The notes below the pieces were generated by a model, which saw nothing but the letters and a program-made list of their open reading frames with translations, did not search any database and had not been told where the DNA came from. 64,000 nucleotides of DNA from Streptomyces roseirectus (lineage in GTDB: Bacteria > Actinomycetota > Actinomycetes > Streptomycetales > Streptomycetaceae), in assembly GCF_014489635.1 (NCBI RefSeq), contig NZ_CP060828.1, forward strand, positions 5,122,001 through 5,186,000, read 5' to 3'. The translations under genes were made by a program, and so were the position numbers. Every line of letters starts with the position of its first letter. Positions within the stretch are counted from its first letter, which is position 1. Below are positions 9,786-19,006 of the stretch, piece by piece.

Positions 9786-11011
9786 GAAACGCCCCTGTTC
9801 ACAGAACCGACAGAACTCCCGGCCCCCACGGACAGCGGCACATCCGCCACGACCCGGAACACCCCACCCGGCACCAACCCCGCCTCCAACGTCCCGTCGA
9901 CGACGGCAAGCCGCTCCCGCAACCCCGCGAGCCCCGACCCGCCCGTCCCGCCGCCGGCCCCGCTCGCCCCGTCGTTCTCGACGGTCAGCACGACCCGTCC
10001 GTCGGACACGGCGAGCCCCACCCGGCACCGCTGCGCGTCCCCGTGCCGCAGCACGTTGGTGGTGGCCTCCCGCACGACCCACCCCAGCACCGACTGCACC
10101 TCCCCGGGCAGCTTCCCGACGTTCCCCCGCACCTCGCACTCGATCCCGGCCGCGCTCAACACACCCTGCGCGCCGAGCAGTTCGACCCCGAGGTCCACCT
10201 CCCGGTACCCCCGCACCACTTCCCGTACCTCCCGCTGCGACTCCTGTGCGATCCGCTGCACCTCGATCATCTGCTCCACCGCCTCCTCCCGCCCCCGCCG
10301 CGCGAGTTGCACGGCCAGCTCGCTCTTCAGCGCGATCACCGCGAGGTTGCGCCCCATCACGTCGTGCAGATCCCGCCCGAACCGCAACCGCTCCTCGGCG
10401 ACGGCGAGCCGGGCCTGCGCCTCGCGGGCGGAGTCGAGTTCGTAGACGGCGTTGATGAGCCAGATCGAGAAGACGCCGATGACCGCGCACAACGCGGAGG
10501 AGATCAACACGACGACGGCGACGACCAGCGCGGCGACCCAGGGCCGCCCCAGCGCCGGCAGCAGCACCGCCGTCCCGCCCGTGAATCCGCCGACGACCGT
10601 GTACATCTGCCGCCGCTCCCGCAGCCCGAAGCAGACGATGCCGGGACCGAAGACCATGACGACGCCGAAGATCCCGCCGGCGACGCTCTCCACGTCGTTG
10701 CCGGGACCGTACTTGCCGATCACGCTCGCCACGGCGCCGATCAGCGCGGTGAGCGCGCCGAACGCGTACAGCAGCCGCACGGGCTGGTCGCGCAGCCCCC
10801 GATGCCAGTCCAGCGACCGGAAGACGACGGCGACGACGCCCGCCGCGTGCAGCGCCGTCAGCCCCAGCATCAGGGGGCCGAGCGTCGGCCCCAGGCGGTG
10901 GACGGAGACCACGATGCTTCCGACCTCGATCACCCCGAACGAGCCGAACGACCACCGCATGTACGTGTCGAACTTCTCCGGCGTGCTCTTCCGCCCCCAC
11001 CAGCCCCGCAT
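9782..11011 (-). CDS. Sensor histidine kinase, HisKA_3 (DesK-like) family
   Basis: 409 aa. About five or six hydrophobic segments fill residues 20-188, with almost no extracytoplasmic loop, as in intramembrane-sensing kinases. The DHp motif RFGRDLHDVMGRN places the phosphorylated histidine at 216. The C-terminal ATPase has the G-box GGSGLAGLRERL. The start at 11011 is preferred because GAGGAG and GGGAG lie just upstream; the frame is open further but without conservation. It begins 13 nt after the permease stop and overlaps the regulator gene by 4 nt. Confidence 0.9.
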   Translation of the reverse strand: MRGWWGRKSTPEKFDTYMRWSFGSFGVIEVGSIVVSVHRLGPTLGPLMLGLTALHAAGVVAVVFRSLDWHRGLRDQPVRLLYAFGALTALIGAVASVIGKYGPGNDVESVAGGIFGVVMVFGPGIVCFGLRERRQMYTVVGGFTGGTAVLLPALGRPWVAALVVAVVVLISSALCAVIGVFSIWLINAVYELDSAREAQARLAVAEERLRFGRDLHDVMGRNLAVIALKSELAVQLARRGREEAVEQMIEVQRIAQESQREVREVVRGYREVDLGVELLGAQGVLSAAGIECEVRGNVGKLPGEVQSVLGWVVREATTNVLRHGDAQRCRVGLAVSDGRVVLTVENDGASGAGGGTGGSGLAGLRERLAVVDGTLEAGLVPGGVFRVVADVPLSVGAGSSVGSVNRGVS

Positions 11012-11024
11012 GTTCTCCCGCTCC

Positions 11025-11804
11025 TCAGCGCCTCGGCTCCCACCGGAACCACCGCTGCACAGCAAACACGCCTCCGACGGTCCAGGCCACCCCGACCACG
11101 ACCGCGAGCACCGCGTCGCCCCCGGACATGTCGCCCGTCCACCCGCCCCGGATCAACGTGATGGCCGGCGACAGCGGCAGCAACTCGAAGAAGGACGCGG
11201 CCCGTTCGGGAAAGACCTCCAGCGGCACGGCGACCCCGGAGAGGATCATCGAGACGAACAGGAACGGCATCGGAGTCACCTGCGCGCTCTCCGCCGTCTT
11301 CGTCAGCCCGGACGTCACCGCGGCCAGCGTCACACACACCGAGAACCCCAACACCACTCCCAGCAGCGCGAGATGAGGCGCCTCGGGCATGCCGAGGTCG
11401 ACCAGCGCCATGGACCCGGCGATGAGGACGAACGTCTGGAGCAGCCCCGTCAGGACCATCGGCAGCGCGGTCCCGGCCAGGATCTCCGCGTCCCGCAGCT
11501 CCCCGGTGCGCAGCCGCTTCAGCACCAGCTCCTCGCGCCGCATCGTGTAGATCGCGGAGAGCGTCGTGTAGACGCCGAACAGCAGCGCGAACCCGATCCC
11601 GGCGGGCAGCAGCACCTGCCCGACGTCGAGCCCGGTCTCCTTCAGCATCTTGTCGTCCGTGAACGCCTTCAGGCTGAACGGCAGCAGCAACGGCACCAGC
11701 AGCGCCGTGACGAGCGTGCTCCTGCTCCGCACCAGCAGCGTGAACTCGGCCCGCGCGAGCGCCTTCAGCCGCCCGCCCGGCGTCGTCGTGGCGATCCCGC
11801 TCAC
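11025..11804 (-). CDS. ABC-2 type transporter permease
   Basis: 259 aa integral membrane protein with six predicted hydrophobic segments. Its opening SGIATTTPGGRLKALARAEF is typical of actinobacterial ABC-2 exporter permeases. The GTG at 11804 overlaps the ATPase stop (GTGA), so the pair is coupled. It should form the membrane half of an exporter with the upstream ATPase. The substrate is not determinable; kinase-linked exporters of this layout often handle antimicrobial peptides or polyenes. Confidence 0.88.
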   Translation of the reverse strand: MSGIATTTPGGRLKALARAEFTLLVRSRSTLVTALLVPLLLPFSLKAFTDDKMLKETGLDVGQVLLPAGIGFALLFGVYTTLSAIYTMRREELVLKRLRTGELRDAEILAGTALPMVLTGLLQTFVLIAGSMALVDLGMPEAPHLALLGVVLGFSVCVTLAAVTSGLTKTAESAQVTPMPFLFVSMILSGVAVPLEVFPERAASFFELLPLSPAITLIRGGWTGDMSGGDAVLAVVVGVAWTVGGVFAVQRWFRWEPRR

Positions 11805-12748
11805 ACCGTCACCTCTTCCTTGCGCTCCGAGGCGATCCCGAGGAACGCCTCCTCCAACGAGGCCGACCGCACGTCCAGCCGCCCCAGTTCCACCCCGGCC
11901 TCCCGCGCCCACACGAGCACACCGGTGGCCGCCCGCTGCAGCTCGTGCGTCCGCAGCTTCACGACGTTCCCGTCGACGGTGTGCCCGGTCACCCCGAGTT
12001 CCCCGAGCGGCGGCAGATCCCCGACGAAGTACCCCGGGGGCAGCTCGAAGGAGATCCGGGACGGCTGCGAGGCGGTCACCTCGGCCGGCGTCCCGGCGAC
12101 GGCGACGCTCCCGGCGTGCATGATCGCGAGCCGGTCCGCGAGCCCTTCGGCCTCCTCCAGGTAGTGCGTGGTGAGCAGCACGGTCGTCCCGGAGTCCCGC
12201 AGCTCCCGCACCAACTCCCAGGTGTCGCGCCGCCCTTCGGCGTCGAGCCCGGTCGTCGGCTCGTCGAGGAACAGCACCTCGGGCTTGCCGAGCAGCGCGA
12301 GCGCGAGGTCGAGCCGCCGCCGCTCACCGCCGGACAACTGCTTGACCCGGACGGTCCCTTTGGCGCCCAGCCCCACCAACTCCAGTGCCTCACCGATCGG
12401 TCGGGCCCCGCTGACGCACCCCGCCCACATCCGCGCCGTCTCCATGACGGTCAACTCCGAGGGAAATCCGCCCTCTTGGAGCATGACCCCGGTCCGGGGC
12501 CGGACGGCGGCCCGCTCGGCGTACGGATCGTGCCCGAGCACGCGCACCTGACCCCCGTCCGGCCGCGCCAGCCCTTCCAGCAGTTCGACGGTCGACGTCT
12601 TGCCGGCGCCGTTGGTGCCGAGCAGCGCGAAGACCTCCCCGCGGTCGACGTGGAAGCTCACCCCCCGGACCGCCTCGAAGCCGCCCCCGTACACACGCCG
12701 GAGGTCTGTCGCCTCGATCACGTGTTCTTTCGTCCCCATGGCGTTCAT
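11801..12748 (-). CDS. ABC transporter ATP-binding protein
   Basis: 315 aa ATPase of the drug/antibiotic exporter class. Walker A GTNGAGKT (44-51), signature LSGGE (138-142), Walker B VLFLDEP (158-164) and D-loop GLDA are all intact. The last 80 residues form the usual C-terminal accessory region. ATG 12748 has GAAGG only one nt away, so the in-frame ATG at 12739, 10 nt from GAAGG, is perhaps the real start. It is the first gene of a four-gene operon: ATPase, permease, kinase, regulator. Confidence 0.92.
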   Translation of the reverse strand: MNAMGTKEHVIEATDLRRVYGGGFEAVRGVSFHVDRGEVFALLGTNGAGKTSTVELLEGLARPDGGQVRVLGHDPYAERAAVRPRTGVMLQEGGFPSELTVMETARMWAGCVSGARPIGEALELVGLGAKGTVRVKQLSGGERRRLDLALALLGKPEVLFLDEPTTGLDAEGRRDTWELVRELRDSGTTVLLTTHYLEEAEGLADRLAIMHAGSVAVAGTPAEVTASQPSRISFELPPGYFVGDLPPLGELGVTGHTVDGNVVKLRTHELQRAATGVLVWAREAGVELGRLDVRSASLEEAFLGIASERKEEVTV

Positions 12749-12806
12749 GCCTTCAGCGTCTCGTGAGGGGAGGGGGTGAGGCAGTGCGCGTTGTCACCAC
12801 CCGGCA

Positions 12807-12818
12807 TGACAAATGTCA
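12807..12818. promoter_or_regulatory. Candidate operator TGACA-AA-TGTCA of the ABC/two-component operon
   Basis: A hyphenated inverted repeat with perfect 5-bp arms lies about 60 nt upstream of the ATPase start. Regulators of the NarL/LiaR/DesR class bind TGAC...GTCA-type dyads, so autoregulation by the operon's own response regulator is plausible. This is inferred from motif and position only. Confidence 0.45.
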
Positions 12819-12853
12819 GAAGCGGATCACAGAGGCAGGGCGCGAGGGAACGA

Positions 12854-12886
12854 AAATACCCCGGTCCGAATGGACCGGGGTCTTAA
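12854..12886 (-). terminator. Terminator after tRNA-Gly copy 2
   Basis: ATACCCCGGTCC GAAT GGACCGGGGT forms a tight hairpin immediately downstream, on the minus strand, of the tRNA-Gly gene, with A/T flanks. Confidence 0.8.
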
Positions 12887-12891
12887 CCCTG

Positions 12892-12964
12892 AGCGGACGA
12901 CGAGGCTCGAACTCGCGACCTCAACCTTGGCAAGGTTGCGCTCTACCAACTGAGCTACGTCCGC
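12892..12964 (-). tRNA. tRNA-Gly (anticodon GCC), copy 2
   Basis: Identical over 73 nt to the tRNA at 9081-9153. It lies downstream of tRNA-Gly(TCC) and is probably cotranscribed with it. Confidence 0.95.
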
Positions 12965-13044
12965 ACTGCATCCGACCGGCTCCCACCGATCGGCGCGAGC
13001 ACCACCCTACCTGATCCACAAGCCAGACCGGTACGGCGATGCAG

Positions 13045-13116
13045 AGCGGGTGACAGGAATTGCACACTGCGCCTTCCCCCTGGAAGGGGGATGTTCTGCT
13101 ACTGAACTACACCCGC
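13045..13116 (-). tRNA. tRNA-Gly (anticodon TCC)
   Basis: 72-nt cloverleaf on the minus strand: acceptor GCGGGTG/CACCCGC, discriminator T, anticodon loop CTTCCAG giving TCC, which reads GGA and GGG. Confidence 0.92.
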
Positions 13117-13200
13117 ACAACCTGCCTGGCCTGGATTTTTCTCCCGTGCCCGGCGGCGTGCTCCAGACATTAGCCGATCGGCAGGGGGGTAACGCAAGTC

Positions 13201-13242
13201 GGCTGCCCCCAGGCCCTCCTGAGGGTGCGGGCGGGGGCAGCC
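13201..13242 (-). terminator. Terminator after lsr2
   Basis: GGCTGCCCCC and GGGGGCAGCC are perfect 10-bp arms with a smaller stem inside the loop. It lies ten nt downstream of the lsr2 stop codon. Confidence 0.75.
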
Positions 13243-13251
13243 GGCCGGTGG

Positions 13252-13569
13252 CTACTGCGCCTCGGCGAACGCCTCGTACACCTTCTTGGGGATCCGGCCC
13301 CGGGCCGGCACGTCGAACTTGTTCGCCAGGGCCCAGGCCCGGACGGCGGACGGGTCGGGGGCGACCTCCGTCTGCTTGTACGCCTTGCCCGACCGGGACC
13401 GCTTGCGGCCGGCCTCCACGTACGGCGCGAGCGCCTTACGCAGTTTCTTGGCATTGGCTTCATTCAGGTCGATCTCGTACGACTTGCCGTCGAGCCCGAA
13501 CGCGATCGTTTCCGCCGCTTCCGAGCCGTCGATGTCGTCAAAGAGAGTGACCACGACCTTCTGCGCCAC
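13252..13569 (-). CDS. lsr2: Lsr2, nucleoid-associated silencer
   Basis: 105 aa. The N-terminal oligomerisation domain (1-60) begins MAQKVVVTLFDDIDG, and the C-terminal AT-hook-like DNA-binding domain ends with RGRIPKKVYEAFAEA, where RGR contacts the AT minor groove. Lsr2 silences AT-rich and specialised-metabolite genes in Streptomyces. It is transcribed divergently from purS across an unusually AT-rich, palindrome-rich interval, so self-binding there is possible. Confidence 0.96.
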   Translation of the reverse strand: MAQKVVVTLFDDIDGSEAAETIAFGLDGKSYEIDLNEANAKKLRKALAPYVEAGRKRSRSGKAYKQTEVAPDPSAVRAWALANKFDVPARGRIPKKVYEAFAEAQ

Positions 13570-13742
13570 GAATATCGGTCCCTTCGGCTGAAAATGCCAA
13601 TTTTTTTGTCACGGTACAGCGCCTGGTAATAAAAAGTGAAGCCGACTAAATCTCCCCGCGTGTCAGCTGCGCAATACCCGCCGGGGGCCGAACAGGGATC
13701 TTTCCCGGAACTTTTCCCGAGCGCCACAGTCCGATACCGGAT

Positions 13743-13758
13743 CGTGATGGCGATCACG
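13743..13758. promoter_or_regulatory. Palindrome CGTGAT-GGCG-ATCACG
   Basis: Perfect 6-bp arms with a 4-nt spacer, about 105 nt upstream of purS and about 175 nt upstream of lsr2. The GTGA-N6-TCAC core resembles a Crp-type site. Candidate operator only. Confidence 0.35.
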
Positions 13759-13773
13759 TAGCTTCCTACAACT

Positions 13774-13802
13774 CTACCCGCGTAGAAATTTCGTACGGGT
13801 AG
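13774..13802. promoter_or_regulatory. 29-bp interrupted palindrome upstream of purS
   Basis: CTACCCG and CGGGTAG arms enclose a perfect inner palindrome GAAATTTC (13785-13792). It lies 61 nt before the chosen purS start and is a strong candidate for the purSQL operator. No known purine box in actinomycetes is recalled that matches it. Confidence 0.45.
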
Positions 13803-13862
13803 TCTGAAGACACCTGCCGGAACAGCCGCAGGAACCCAAGCACCACACCACCGGGAGTGCCC

Positions 13863-14126
13863 GTGGCACGCGTCGTAGTCGACGTCATGCTCAAGCCGGA
13901 GATCCTCGACCCCCAGGGCCAGGCGGTGCAGCGCGCACTGCCGCGTCTGGGTTTCGACGGGATCTCGGATGTACGTCAGGGAAAGCGATTCGAACTGGAA
14001 GTTGACGGACCCGTGGACGAGGCCGCCCTCGCCCGGATCCATGATCTCGCCGAATCCTTCCTCGCCAACACGGTGATCGAGGACTTCACCGTGAAGGTCG
14101 AAGAAGTCGCGGAGGCGGCCAAGTGA
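13863..14126 (+). CDS. purS: FGAM synthase subunit PurS
   Basis: 87 aa small subunit that bridges PurL and PurQ and aids ammonia transfer. The sequence [19 protein letters not shown] is diagnostic. I take GTG 13863 as start, because CGGGAG ends 5 nt before it, rather than the in-frame GTG at 13857, which overlaps the ribosome site. Its stop overlaps the purQ start (GTGA), so it leads a coupled purS-purQ-purL operon. Confidence 0.95.
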   Translation: MARVVVDVMLKPEILDPQGQAVQRALPRLGFDGISDVRQGKRFELEVDGPVDEAALARIHDLAESFLANTVIEDFTVKVEEVAEAAK

Positions 14127-14803
14127 CCGCTCGTATTGGCGTCGTCACATTCCCCGGCAGTCTCGACGACCGCGACACCCAGCGCGCGATCCGCCTCGCC
14201 GGCGCCGAACCCGTCGCTCTCTGGCACAAGGACAAGGATCTCCACCAGGTCGACGCCGTCGTCCTTCCCGGCGGTTTCTCCTACGGCGACTATCTCCGCG
14301 CCGGCGCGATCTCCCGTTTCTCCCCGGTGATGGAGACGGTCATCGAGCAGGCCAAGGCCGGCCTCCCGGTCCTCGGCATCTGCAACGGCTTCCAGATCCT
14401 CACGGAGGCCCACCTGCTGCCCGGCGCGATGCTCGGCAACAACCACCTGCACTTCATCTGCCGCGACCAGAAGCTGCGCGTCGAGAACGCGGGCACGGCG
14501 TGGACGTCCGACTACGCGGCGGGCCAGGAGATCCACATCCCGCTGAAGAACATGGACGGCCGCTACGTCGCGGACGAGTACACGCTCGACAAGCTGGAGG
14601 CCGAGGGCCGGGTCGTCTTCCGGTATCTCGACTTCAACCCCAACGGCTCCCTGCGGGACATCGCGGGCGTCACCAACGAGGCCGGCAACGTCGTGGGCCT
14701 CATGCCGCACCCCGAGCACGCGGTCGAACCGCTCATCGGCACCGGCCGCACCGACGGCCTCCCCTTCTTCACCTCGATCCTCAAGAAGCTGGTCAACGCA
14801 TGA
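14123..14803 (+). CDS. purQ: FGAM synthase glutaminase subunit PurQ
   Basis: 226 aa class I glutamine amidotransferase that releases ammonia for PurL. Triad: C87 in GICNGFQ, with H196 and E198 in MPHPEH. The C-terminus is complete. It overlaps purS by 4 nt and purL by 4 nt (ATGA), indicating translational coupling and equimolar synthesis. Confidence 0.97.
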   Translation: MTARIGVVTFPGSLDDRDTQRAIRLAGAEPVALWHKDKDLHQVDAVVLPGGFSYGDYLRAGAISRFSPVMETVIEQAKAGLPVLGICNGFQILTEAHLLPGAMLGNNHLHFICRDQKLRVENAGTAWTSDYAAGQEIHIPLKNMDGRYVADEYTLDKLEAEGRVVFRYLDFNPNGSLRDIAGVTNEAGNVVGLMPHPEHAVEPLIGTGRTDGLPFFTSILKKLVNA

Positions 14804-17058
14804 GCCGCACGCCTCTGGACACGGTCGAGAACGCGGCCGCGACCCCCGACGTCGAGCTGCCCTGGGCCGAACTCGGCCTGAAGAAGGACGAGTACGAGCG
14901 CGTCGTCGAGATCCTGGGCCGCCGCCCGACCGGCGCCGAGCTCGCCATGTACTCGGTCATGTGGTCCGAGCACTGCTCGTACAAGTCCTCCAAGGTCCAC
15001 CTCCGCCAGTTCGGCGAGAAGGCCCCCCAGTCCGACGCGATGCTCGTCGGCATCGGCGAGAACGCCGGTGTCGTGGACGTCGGCCAGGGCTACGCGGTCA
15101 CCTTCAAGGTCGAGTCGCACAACCACCCCTCGTACGTCGAGCCCTACCAGGGCGCCGCGACCGGCGTCGGCGGGATCGTCCGCGACATCATCGCGATGGG
15201 CGCCCGCCCGGTCGCCGTCGTCGACCCGCTGCGCTTCGGCGCCGCCGACCACCCCGACACCAAGCGCGTCCTGCCGGGCGTCGTCGCGGGCATCGGCGGC
15301 TACGGCAACTGCCTGGGCCTGCCCAACATCGGCGGCGAGGTCGTCTTCGACGCCTGCTACCAGGGCAACCCGCTGGTCAACGCCGGTGCCATCGGCGTCA
15401 TGCGGCACGAGGACATCCACCTCGCGAAGGCGTCCGGCGCGGGCAACAAGGTCATCCTGTACGGGGCCCGCACCGGCGGCGACGGCATCGGCGGCGCGTC
15501 GATCCTCGCGTCCGAGACCTTCGACGACGCCAAGCCCTCCAAGCGGCCCGCGGTCCAGGTCGGTGACCCGTTCCAGGAGAAGCTGCTCATCGAGTGCACG
15601 CTCGAAGCCTTCGCCGAGAAGCTGGTCGTCGGCATCCAGGACCTCGGCGCGGCCGGACTCTCCTGCGCCACCAGCGAGTTGGCGTCCAACGGCTCCGGCG
15701 GCATGCGCGTCACCCTGGACGACGTCCCGCTGCGCGACTCCACCCTCTCGCCCGAGGAAATCCTCATGAGCGAGTCGCAGGAACGCATGTGCGCGGTCGT
15801 CGAGCCCGAGAAGGTGGACCGCTTCCTCGCCATCTGCGAGAAGTGGGACGTCATCGCCACGGTCATCGGCGAGGTCACCGACGGCGACCGCCTGGAGATC
15901 TTCTGGCACGGCGGCAAGATCGTCGACGTCGACCCGCGCACGGTCGCCCACGACGGCCCCGTCTACGAGCGCCCCTACGCCCGCCCCTCGTGGCAGGACG
16001 CGCTCCAGGCGGACGGCGCGGAGAAGCTGGCGCGACCGGCCGACTCCGCTGAACTGCGGGCGCAGGTACTGAAGTTGGTCGCCTCCCCCAACCAGGCGTC
16101 CAAGAGCTGGATCACCTCCCAGTACGACCACTTCGTGCAGGGCAACACGGTGCTGGCCCAGCCCGAGGACTCCGGGATGATCCGCATCGACGAGTCGACC
16201 GGCCTCGGCGTCGCGATCGCCACGGACGGCAACGGCCGCTACGCCAAGCTCGACCCGTACACCGGCGCCCAGTTGGCGCTCGCGGAGGCGTACCGCAACG
16301 TCGCGACGACGGGCGCGAAGCCGCTCGCCGTCTCCGACTGCCTCAACTTCGGCTCCCCCGAAGACCCCGCCGTCATGTGGCAGTTCGCCGAGGCCGTGCG
16401 CGGACTCGCCGACGCCTGCCAGCAGTTGGGCACGCCGGTCACGGGCGGCAACGTCTCCCTCTACAACCAGACGGGCGAGGCGGCGATCCACCCCACGCCG
16501 GTCGTCGCGGTGTTGGGCGTCATCGACGACGTCGCCCGCCGCACGCCGGTCGCCTTCCAGGAGGAGGGCCACCTGCTCTACCTCCTCGGCGACACCCGCG
16601 AGGAGTTCAGCGGTTCGGCGTGGAGCCAGGTCGTCCACGACCACCTGGGCGGCCTGCCGCCCAAGGTCGACCTGGAGCGCGAGCGGCTGCTGGCCGAGAT
16701 CCTGATCTCCGCCTCCCGCGACGGCATGATCGACTCCGCCCACGACCTCTCGGACGGCGGTCTGATCCAAGCGGTCGTGGAATCGGCCCTGTTGAGCGGC
16801 CTCGGCGCCCGGCTGGTCGTCCCGGACGGCCTGGACGCGTTCACCTTCCTCTTCTCGGAGTCGGCGGGCCGCGCGGTCGTCGCCGTCCCCCGCTCCGAAG
16901 AGCTCCGCTTCACCGACATGTGCGGCGCACGCGGCCTGCCGGCCACCCGGATCGGGGTCGTCGACGGCGAAGAGGTGGAACTCCAGGGCGAGTTCACGCT
17001 CCCGCTCGCGGAACTCCGTGAGGCCCACGAGAACACGATCCCGGCGCTGCTGGCGTAG
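14800..17058 (+). CDS. purL: FGAM synthase catalytic subunit PurL (small type)
   Basis: 752 aa, the small form of PurL that needs PurS and PurQ. It carries out ATP-dependent amidation of FGAR. Conserved blocks are [12 protein letters not shown] (about 49-60), [19 protein letters not shown] and the second-half CLNFGSPE. The frame is open upstream into purQ, but the true ATG at 14800 overlaps the purQ stop. Confidence 0.97.
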   Translation: MSRTPLDTVENAAATPDVELPWAELGLKKDEYERVVEILGRRPTGAELAMYSVMWSEHCSYKSSKVHLRQFGEKAPQSDAMLVGIGENAGVVDVGQGYAVTFKVESHNHPSYVEPYQGAATGVGGIVRDIIAMGARPVAVVDPLRFGAADHPDTKRVLPGVVAGIGGYGNCLGLPNIGGEVVFDACYQGNPLVNAGAIGVMRHEDIHLAKASGAGNKVILYGARTGGDGIGGASILASETFDDAKPSKRPAVQVGDPFQEKLLIECTLEAFAEKLVVGIQDLGAAGLSCATSELASNGSGGMRVTLDDVPLRDSTLSPEEILMSESQERMCAVVEPEKVDRFLAICEKWDVIATVIGEVTDGDRLEIFWHGGKIVDVDPRTVAHDGPVYERPYARPSWQDALQADGAEKLARPADSAELRAQVLKLVASPNQASKSWITSQYDHFVQGNTVLAQPEDSGMIRIDESTGLGVAIATDGNGRYAKLDPYTGAQLALAEAYRNVATTGAKPLAVSDCLNFGSPEDPAVMWQFAEAVRGLADACQQLGTPVTGGNVSLYNQTGEAAIHPTPVVAVLGVIDDVARRTPVAFQEEGHLLYLLGDTREEFSGSAWSQVVHDHLGGLPPKVDLERERLLAEILISASRDGMIDSAHDLSDGGLIQAVVESALLSGLGARLVVPDGLDAFTFLFSESAGRAVVAVPRSEELRFTDMCGARGLPATRIGVVDGEEVELQGEFTLPLAELREAHENTIPALLA

Positions 17059-17089
17059 TTCTCCGAGCACAACGATCCGAGCACAACGA

Positions 17090-17121
17090 GAGGTCCCGTC
17101 CGGCTCACCGGGCGGGACCTC
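17090..17121. terminator. Bidirectional terminator between purL and the convergent gene
   Basis: GAGGTCCCGTCCGG ... CCGGGCGGGACCTC forms a long stem 31 nt after the purL stop and 8 nt before the end of the convergent minus-strand gene. Confidence 0.8.
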
Positions 17122-17129
17122 GTCGTACG

Positions 17130-17636
17130 TCAGGCCCGCCGCACCCCGGCCGCGTGCGCCCAGCCGCGCAGGTCCGCGCAGGTCGGGCCGGGCGTCGACA
17201 CGCGACCCGTGAGCGTGAGCAGGGTGTGCGCCAAGTACCGTCTCAGCACGGGGACATGGGGATAACGGACGTACACGCACAGCCGCAACGCCAGCGCGGC
17301 GGTCTCCTCGGCCTCGTCCATGAACGCGGACGGCATCCCGATCAGGAACGCGTAGTCGGCCCTGTCGGTGACCACCTCCAGGACCGCCTTCAGCGGAACG
17401 GCGTCGAGCGTCGCGACGGACAGTGAACTCCCCTCCGCCACAGCGTCCTTGACCGCCGAGTGGAACACGATCCCGGCGAACACCCCGAACACGTACTCCC
17501 CCCGCTCCACCCCCATCTTCTGGAACGTCTCCGCCCGGCTGTCCCGCCGCCACGCCTCCACATCCATCAACGGCAACAGACACCGACCCAGCCACACGCA
17601 CTCGCCCCACACCCGCTTCTCCTCTTCCCCACCCAT
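17130..17636 (-). CDS. Conserved-looking hypothetical protein
   Basis: 168 aa with no family I can name. It is mostly helical by appearance, soluble, with a central hydrophobic stretch YVFGVFAGIVF and a C-terminal segment of short helices. The start ATG 17636 has a good GGAAGGAG/GGAG ribosome site upstream, and codon use fits Streptomyces coding bias, which is why I accept the gene. It converges on purL and diverges from the secreted hydrolase at 17754. Confidence 0.6.
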   Translation of the reverse strand: MGGEEEKRVWGECVWLGRCLLPLMDVEAWRRDSRAETFQKMGVERGEYVFGVFAGIVFHSAVKDAVAEGSSLSVATLDAVPLKAVLEVVTDRADYAFLIGMPSAFMDEAEETAALALRLCVYVRYPHVPVLRRYLAHTLLTLTGRVSTPGPTCADLRGWAHAAGVRRA

Positions 17637-17753
17637 CAACTCCGCTCCTTCCAGGGGCAATTGTCAGGTCTCCGCACCCCTACGGAAAACCCCACCTCCA
17701 CGCCACCGGCCACCCCCATTCCTCCCCCGCCCAACTCGCCCTAACGTCCCCCC

Positions 17754-18905
17754 ATGCCAAGAACCACGCCCCTCCTCCTACGTGCCGTCCTGTTCCTTCT
17801 GGCCCTGTCCGCAACGGTGTTGACCGCACCCACCGCTTCGGCCGCCACCGTTCAGCTCGAACTGCCGCGCCCCACAGGCCAGTTCGCGGTGGGCCGGGAC
17901 ACGCTGCACCTGGTCGACGCCAGCCGGCCGGACCCCTGGGTGCCGGAGGCGGGCGCGCGGGAGTTGTTGGTGTCGCTCTCCTACCCGGCCCGTCCCGGCA
18001 CCGGCGACCCGGCCGCCTACATGACCACGGCAGAGGCCGAACGGCTCCTGAAGAACCAGGGCTACGACACCGTCGTCCCCGCCGAGACGGTCAGCGCCAC
18101 CCGCACCAACGCCCGCACCTCCGCCCGCCCGGCACCCGGCCGCTTCCCCCTCGTCCTGCTCTCCCCCGGCTTCACCCTCCCCCGCACGACCCTCACCCTC
18201 CTCTCCGAGGAGATCGCGAGCCGCGGATACGTCGTCGCAGCGGTCGACCACGCCTACGAGTCCGTGGCCACCACCTTCCCCGGCGGACGCCTCCTGCCGT
18301 GCGTGGCCTGCGAGAAGTACAAGGAGACGGGGCTGGCGAAGGTCACCGAGATCCGCGCACGCGACTTCTCTTTCGTGACGGACGAATTGACGGGGGACCA
18401 CAGCCGACACGCCACTCCCTCTCCTTACGCCGCGATGATCGACCCCCGGCGCATCGGCGTCGCAGGCCACTCCGTCGGCGGCGCGAGCGCGGTCCCCGCC
18501 ATGGCTGGTGACCCCCGCTTCCGCGCCGGCGCGAACCTGGACGGCGGTTTCTTCACCGACGTACCCGCCGCCGGCCTCGGCGCCCGCCCCTTCCTGATGC
18601 TCGGCACCCGGTCCACCCACAGCCCCGGGAACGCGACCTGGGACCTCGCCTGGCAGCGCCTCGACGGCTGGAAGCGCTGGCTGACCGTCACCGACGCCGG
18701 CCACTTCACCTTCACCGACCTCCCCGTCCTCGCCGGCCAACTCGGCATCACCGACCCCGACGCCCCTCTCCCCGGCGCCCGCTCCGGCGAGATCACCCGC
18801 GCCTACCTCGCCGCCTTCTTCGACCTCCACCTCCGCCACCTCCCCCAGCCCCTCCTGTCCGGCCCCACCCCCACACACCCAGAAGTGACCTTTCAGCACA
18901 CCTGA
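17754..18905 (+). CDS. Secreted alpha/beta hydrolase, PAF-acetylhydrolase family
   Basis: 383 aa. A signal peptide ends near ASA (residue 30). The catalytic triad is clear: S240 in GHSVGG, D263 in NLDGG and H317 in DAGHFTF; the spacings S-D 23 and D-H 54 match plasma PAF acetylhydrolase closely. An oxyanion-loop motif LLSPGF is at 135-140. Likely an extracellular esterase or lipase acting on short-chain or oxidised acyl esters; the natural substrate is unknown. It has its own gene start with no operon partner. Confidence 0.85.
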   Translation: MPRTTPLLLRAVLFLLALSATVLTAPTASAATVQLELPRPTGQFAVGRDTLHLVDASRPDPWVPEAGARELLVSLSYPARPGTGDPAAYMTTAEAERLLKNQGYDTVVPAETVSATRTNARTSARPAPGRFPLVLLSPGFTLPRTTLTLLSEEIASRGYVVAAVDHAYESVATTFPGGRLLPCVACEKYKETGLAKVTEIRARDFSFVTDELTGDHSRHATPSPYAAMIDPRRIGVAGHSVGGASAVPAMAGDPRFRAGANLDGGFFTDVPAAGLGARPFLMLGTRSTHSPGNATWDLAWQRLDGWKRWLTVTDAGHFTFTDLPVLAGQLGITDPDAPLPGARSGEITRAYLAAFFDLHLRHLPQPLLSGPTPTHPEVTFQHT

Positions 18906-19006
18906 CCCTCACTCGAACGAGTGATCATCACCCACATGGCGGACATTGCCCGGACAGACGGTCCTACGATCATGGCGTTCACATTGAGTAACCGCTTAGG
19001 GACGCC

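Noticed and set aside
9081..13116. tRNA-Gly genes as attachment sites of an integrated element
   Set aside because: The two identical tRNA-Gly copies flank an operon without integrase, and no partial tRNA 3'-end duplicate other than the full copies is seen.
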